Shown piece by piece: positions 6,063 through 7,328 of a stretch of DNA of 7,328 nucleotides. The first letter of the stretch is position 1, and each line of letters begins with the position of its first letter. The stretch is from an uncultured Chitinophagaceae bacterium (GTDB taxonomy: Bacteria; Bacteroidota; Bacteroidia; Chitinophagales; Chitinophagaceae). The notes beneath the pieces are model-generated. The model saw nothing but the letters and a program-made list of their open reading frames with translations, was not told the DNA's origin and made no database searches. The translations under genes were made by a program, and so were the position numbers. The stretch lies in contig CALESY010000088.1 of NCBI GenBank assembly GCA_937919945.1, positions 1 through 7,328 of the forward strand, given 5' to 3'.

Positions 6063-6157
6063 ATATTAAATAATTTTATTTGTCTAATCTTCCACATTAA
6101 TGAGCAGATAATGCCATACAAAGCAGGCTTTATCGAGGAAGATTACCGAAAAAATCG

Positions 6158-6165
6158 TAAAATTG
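6158..6165 (+). promoter_or_regulatory. Weak -7-like box upstream of the acyl-CoA dehydrogenase
   Basis: TAAAATTG matches seven of the eight positions of the Bacteroidota TAnnTTTG box, with A in place of the first T of TTTG, and lies 23 bases before the ATG at 6189. It would give a leader under 20 bases. No good -33 box is visible, so this is only a candidate. Confidence 0.2.
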
Positions 6166-6188
6166 CGCTTCGATTTACCTCGTAGCTT

Positions 6189-7328
6189 ATGGATTTCAAC
6201 TATACAGATACCCAGATACAAATCGCTGAAATGGTACGCGATTTTGCCAATAAAAATATCCGTCCGCACATGATGGATTGGGACGAAACGCAAAAATTTC
6301 CCGTAGAGCTTTTTCATAAAATGGGTGAGCTTGGTTTGATGGGCGTATTAGTACCAACAGAATATGGAGGCAGTGGCTTGGGTTATTTTGAATATGTAAC
6401 CGTTGTGAGCGAGGTGGCTAAAGTTTGTAGCTCTATAGGTTTGTCTGTTGCAGCACACAATTCGTTGTGCACCGGGCACATACTATATTTTGGCAACGAG
6501 GAACAAAAGAAAAAATACCTGCCTAAACTGGCAAGTGGTGAGTGGATAGGTGCTTGGGGCCTGACAGAAGCAAATACAGGCAGTGATGCGGGCAATATGC
6601 GCTGCACGGCAACACGTGATGGTGATGATTGGATACTGAACGGTACGAAGAACTGGATAACACACGGCATCAGTGGCAATGTAGCGGTAGTACTGGCGCG
6701 CACAGGCGAACCTCGTGCAAAAAATAATGTTACTGCTTTCATTGTAGAACGTGGTACACCGGGCTTTAGCGCTGGCAAGAAAGAAAATAAACTAGGTATG
6801 CGTGCCTCTGAAACGGCCGAGTTGATTTTTGACAACTGCCGCATTTCTGATGCACAACGCATGGGCGAAATCGGTGATGGTTTCAAACAGGCTATGAAAG
6901 TATTGGATGGCGGACGCATCTCTATCGCAGCTCTGTCTTTGGGCATTGCAAAAGGCGCGTATGAAGCGGCTTTAAAATACTCTAAAGAACGCCAGCAATT
7001 CGATCAGCCAATAGCTAATTTCCAGGCTATTGCTTTCAAATTGGCGGATATGGCTACAAAAATTGAGGTGGCGGAAATGCTGATATATCAGGCATCTGAC
7101 CTGAAAAACCGTGGCGAGAAAATGACCAAAGAATCTGCAATGGCAAAATACTACGCATCTGAAATATGTGTACAAGTATCTACCGAAGCCGTACAGATAT
7201 TCGGTGGTTATGGTTATACTAAAGACTTCCCTGTAGAAAAATTCTACCGCGATAGTAAATTATGTACCATCGGCGAGGGTACATCAGAAATTCAGAAATT
7301 AGTTATTTCAAGAGATATACTAAGTCAG
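6189..7328 (+). CDS. Acyl-CoA dehydrogenase (3' end cut by window edge)
   Basis: The frame runs from ATG at 6189 to the last base of the window without a stop. The 380 codons seen are about the full family length, so probably only a few residues or the stop codon are missing. The product is an FAD flavoenzyme that introduces the alpha-beta double bond into acyl-CoA, passing electrons to electron-transfer flavoprotein. The N-terminal helical domain runs to about residue 118. AWGLTEANTGSDAGN (122-136) is the flavin/substrate signature, followed by the middle beta domain with NGTKNWIT (151-158). The C-terminal helical domain begins near GFKQAMKVLDGGR (231-243) and carries QIFGGYGYTKDFPVEKFYRD (336-355). 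Glu363 in GEGTSEIQ is at the position of the catalytic base in short/medium-chain enzymes. Substrate length cannot be fixed; a short-chain (butyryl-type) enzyme is plausible. An ATG at 6189 with the expected MDFNYTDTQ opening supports this start. It lies 126 bases after the helix-hairpin-helix gene. Confidence 0.93.
   Translation, partial: MDFNYTDTQIQIAEMVRDFANKNIRPHMMDWDETQKFPVELFHKMGELGLMGVLVPTEYGGSGLGYFEYVTVVSEVAKVCSSIGLSVAAHNSLCTGHILYFGNEEQKKKYLPKLASGEWIGAWGLTEANTGSDAGNMRCTATRDGDDWILNGTKNWITHGISGNVAVVLARTGEPRAKNNVTAFIVERGTPGFSAGKKENKLGMRASETAELIFDNCRISDAQRMGEIGDGFKQAMKVLDGGRISIAALSLGIAKGAYEAALKYSKERQQFDQPIANFQAIAFKLADMATKIEVAEMLIYQASDLKNRGEKMTKESAMAKYYASEICVQVSTEAVQIFGGYGYTKDFPVEKFYRDSKLCTIGEGTSEIQKLVISRDILSQ

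Noticed and set aside
6063..6090. Terminator after the helix-hairpin-helix gene
   Set aside because: The bases after the stop are AT-rich, but I could not find a stable stem followed by a T-run.
6383..6946. 187-codon minus-strand open frame
   Set aside because: It is antisense to the acyl-CoA dehydrogenase, whose motifs are intact and in order. The antisense product has no recognisable domain.

Overview
The window reads as a chromosomal stretch of a Bacteroidota bacterium, most likely from the Chitinophagales/Sphingobacteriia side (inference). Three things point there: a secreted protein with a type IX secretion (T9SS) C-terminal sorting domain, promoter-like TAnnTTTG boxes (the Bacteroidota -7 element) upstream of plus-strand genes, and protein subfamilies (a RhlE-like helicase pair, a threonine aldolase beginning MKSFASDN, a membrane-anchored helix-hairpin-helix protein) in the form they usually take in that phylum. 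The DNA is moderately AT-rich and looks even in composition. I see no transposase, integrase, tRNA, rRNA, CRISPR array or phage gene.

Layout, left to right. Positions 1-414 (+) hold the C-terminal end of a WYL-domain transcriptional regulator cut by the window edge. Positions 415-636 have no recognised gene, but contain a possible 34-residue minus-strand ORF and a perfect 10-bp hairpin. Positions 637-1623 (-) encode a secreted T9SS-sorted protein of unknown function. After a 154-bp divergent spacer, two DEAD-box RNA helicase genes run head to tail on the plus strand (1778-2998 and 3101-4372). The second helicase gene meets a minus-strand threonine aldolase gene (4374-5393) stop to stop with one base between them. 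The aldolase is divergent from a membrane-anchored helix-hairpin-helix (ComEA-like) protein gene at 5427-6062 (+). The window closes with an almost complete acyl-CoA dehydrogenase gene from 6189 (+).

The genes do not form one pathway. The two helicases plausibly share a job in RNA remodelling (ribosome assembly, cold adaptation or mRNA decay), each with its own leader. The aldolase (threonine/glycine metabolism) and the acyl-CoA dehydrogenase (fatty-acid or branched-chain acyl oxidation) are ordinary metabolic genes. Most of the window is housekeeping and I found no convincing undescribed multi-gene system. The points most worth a second look are the tandem helicase pair with different motif VI sequences, a perfect 12-bp palindrome in the leader of the second helicase, the small ORF and hairpin in the 415-636 gap, and the uncharacterised secreted protein.
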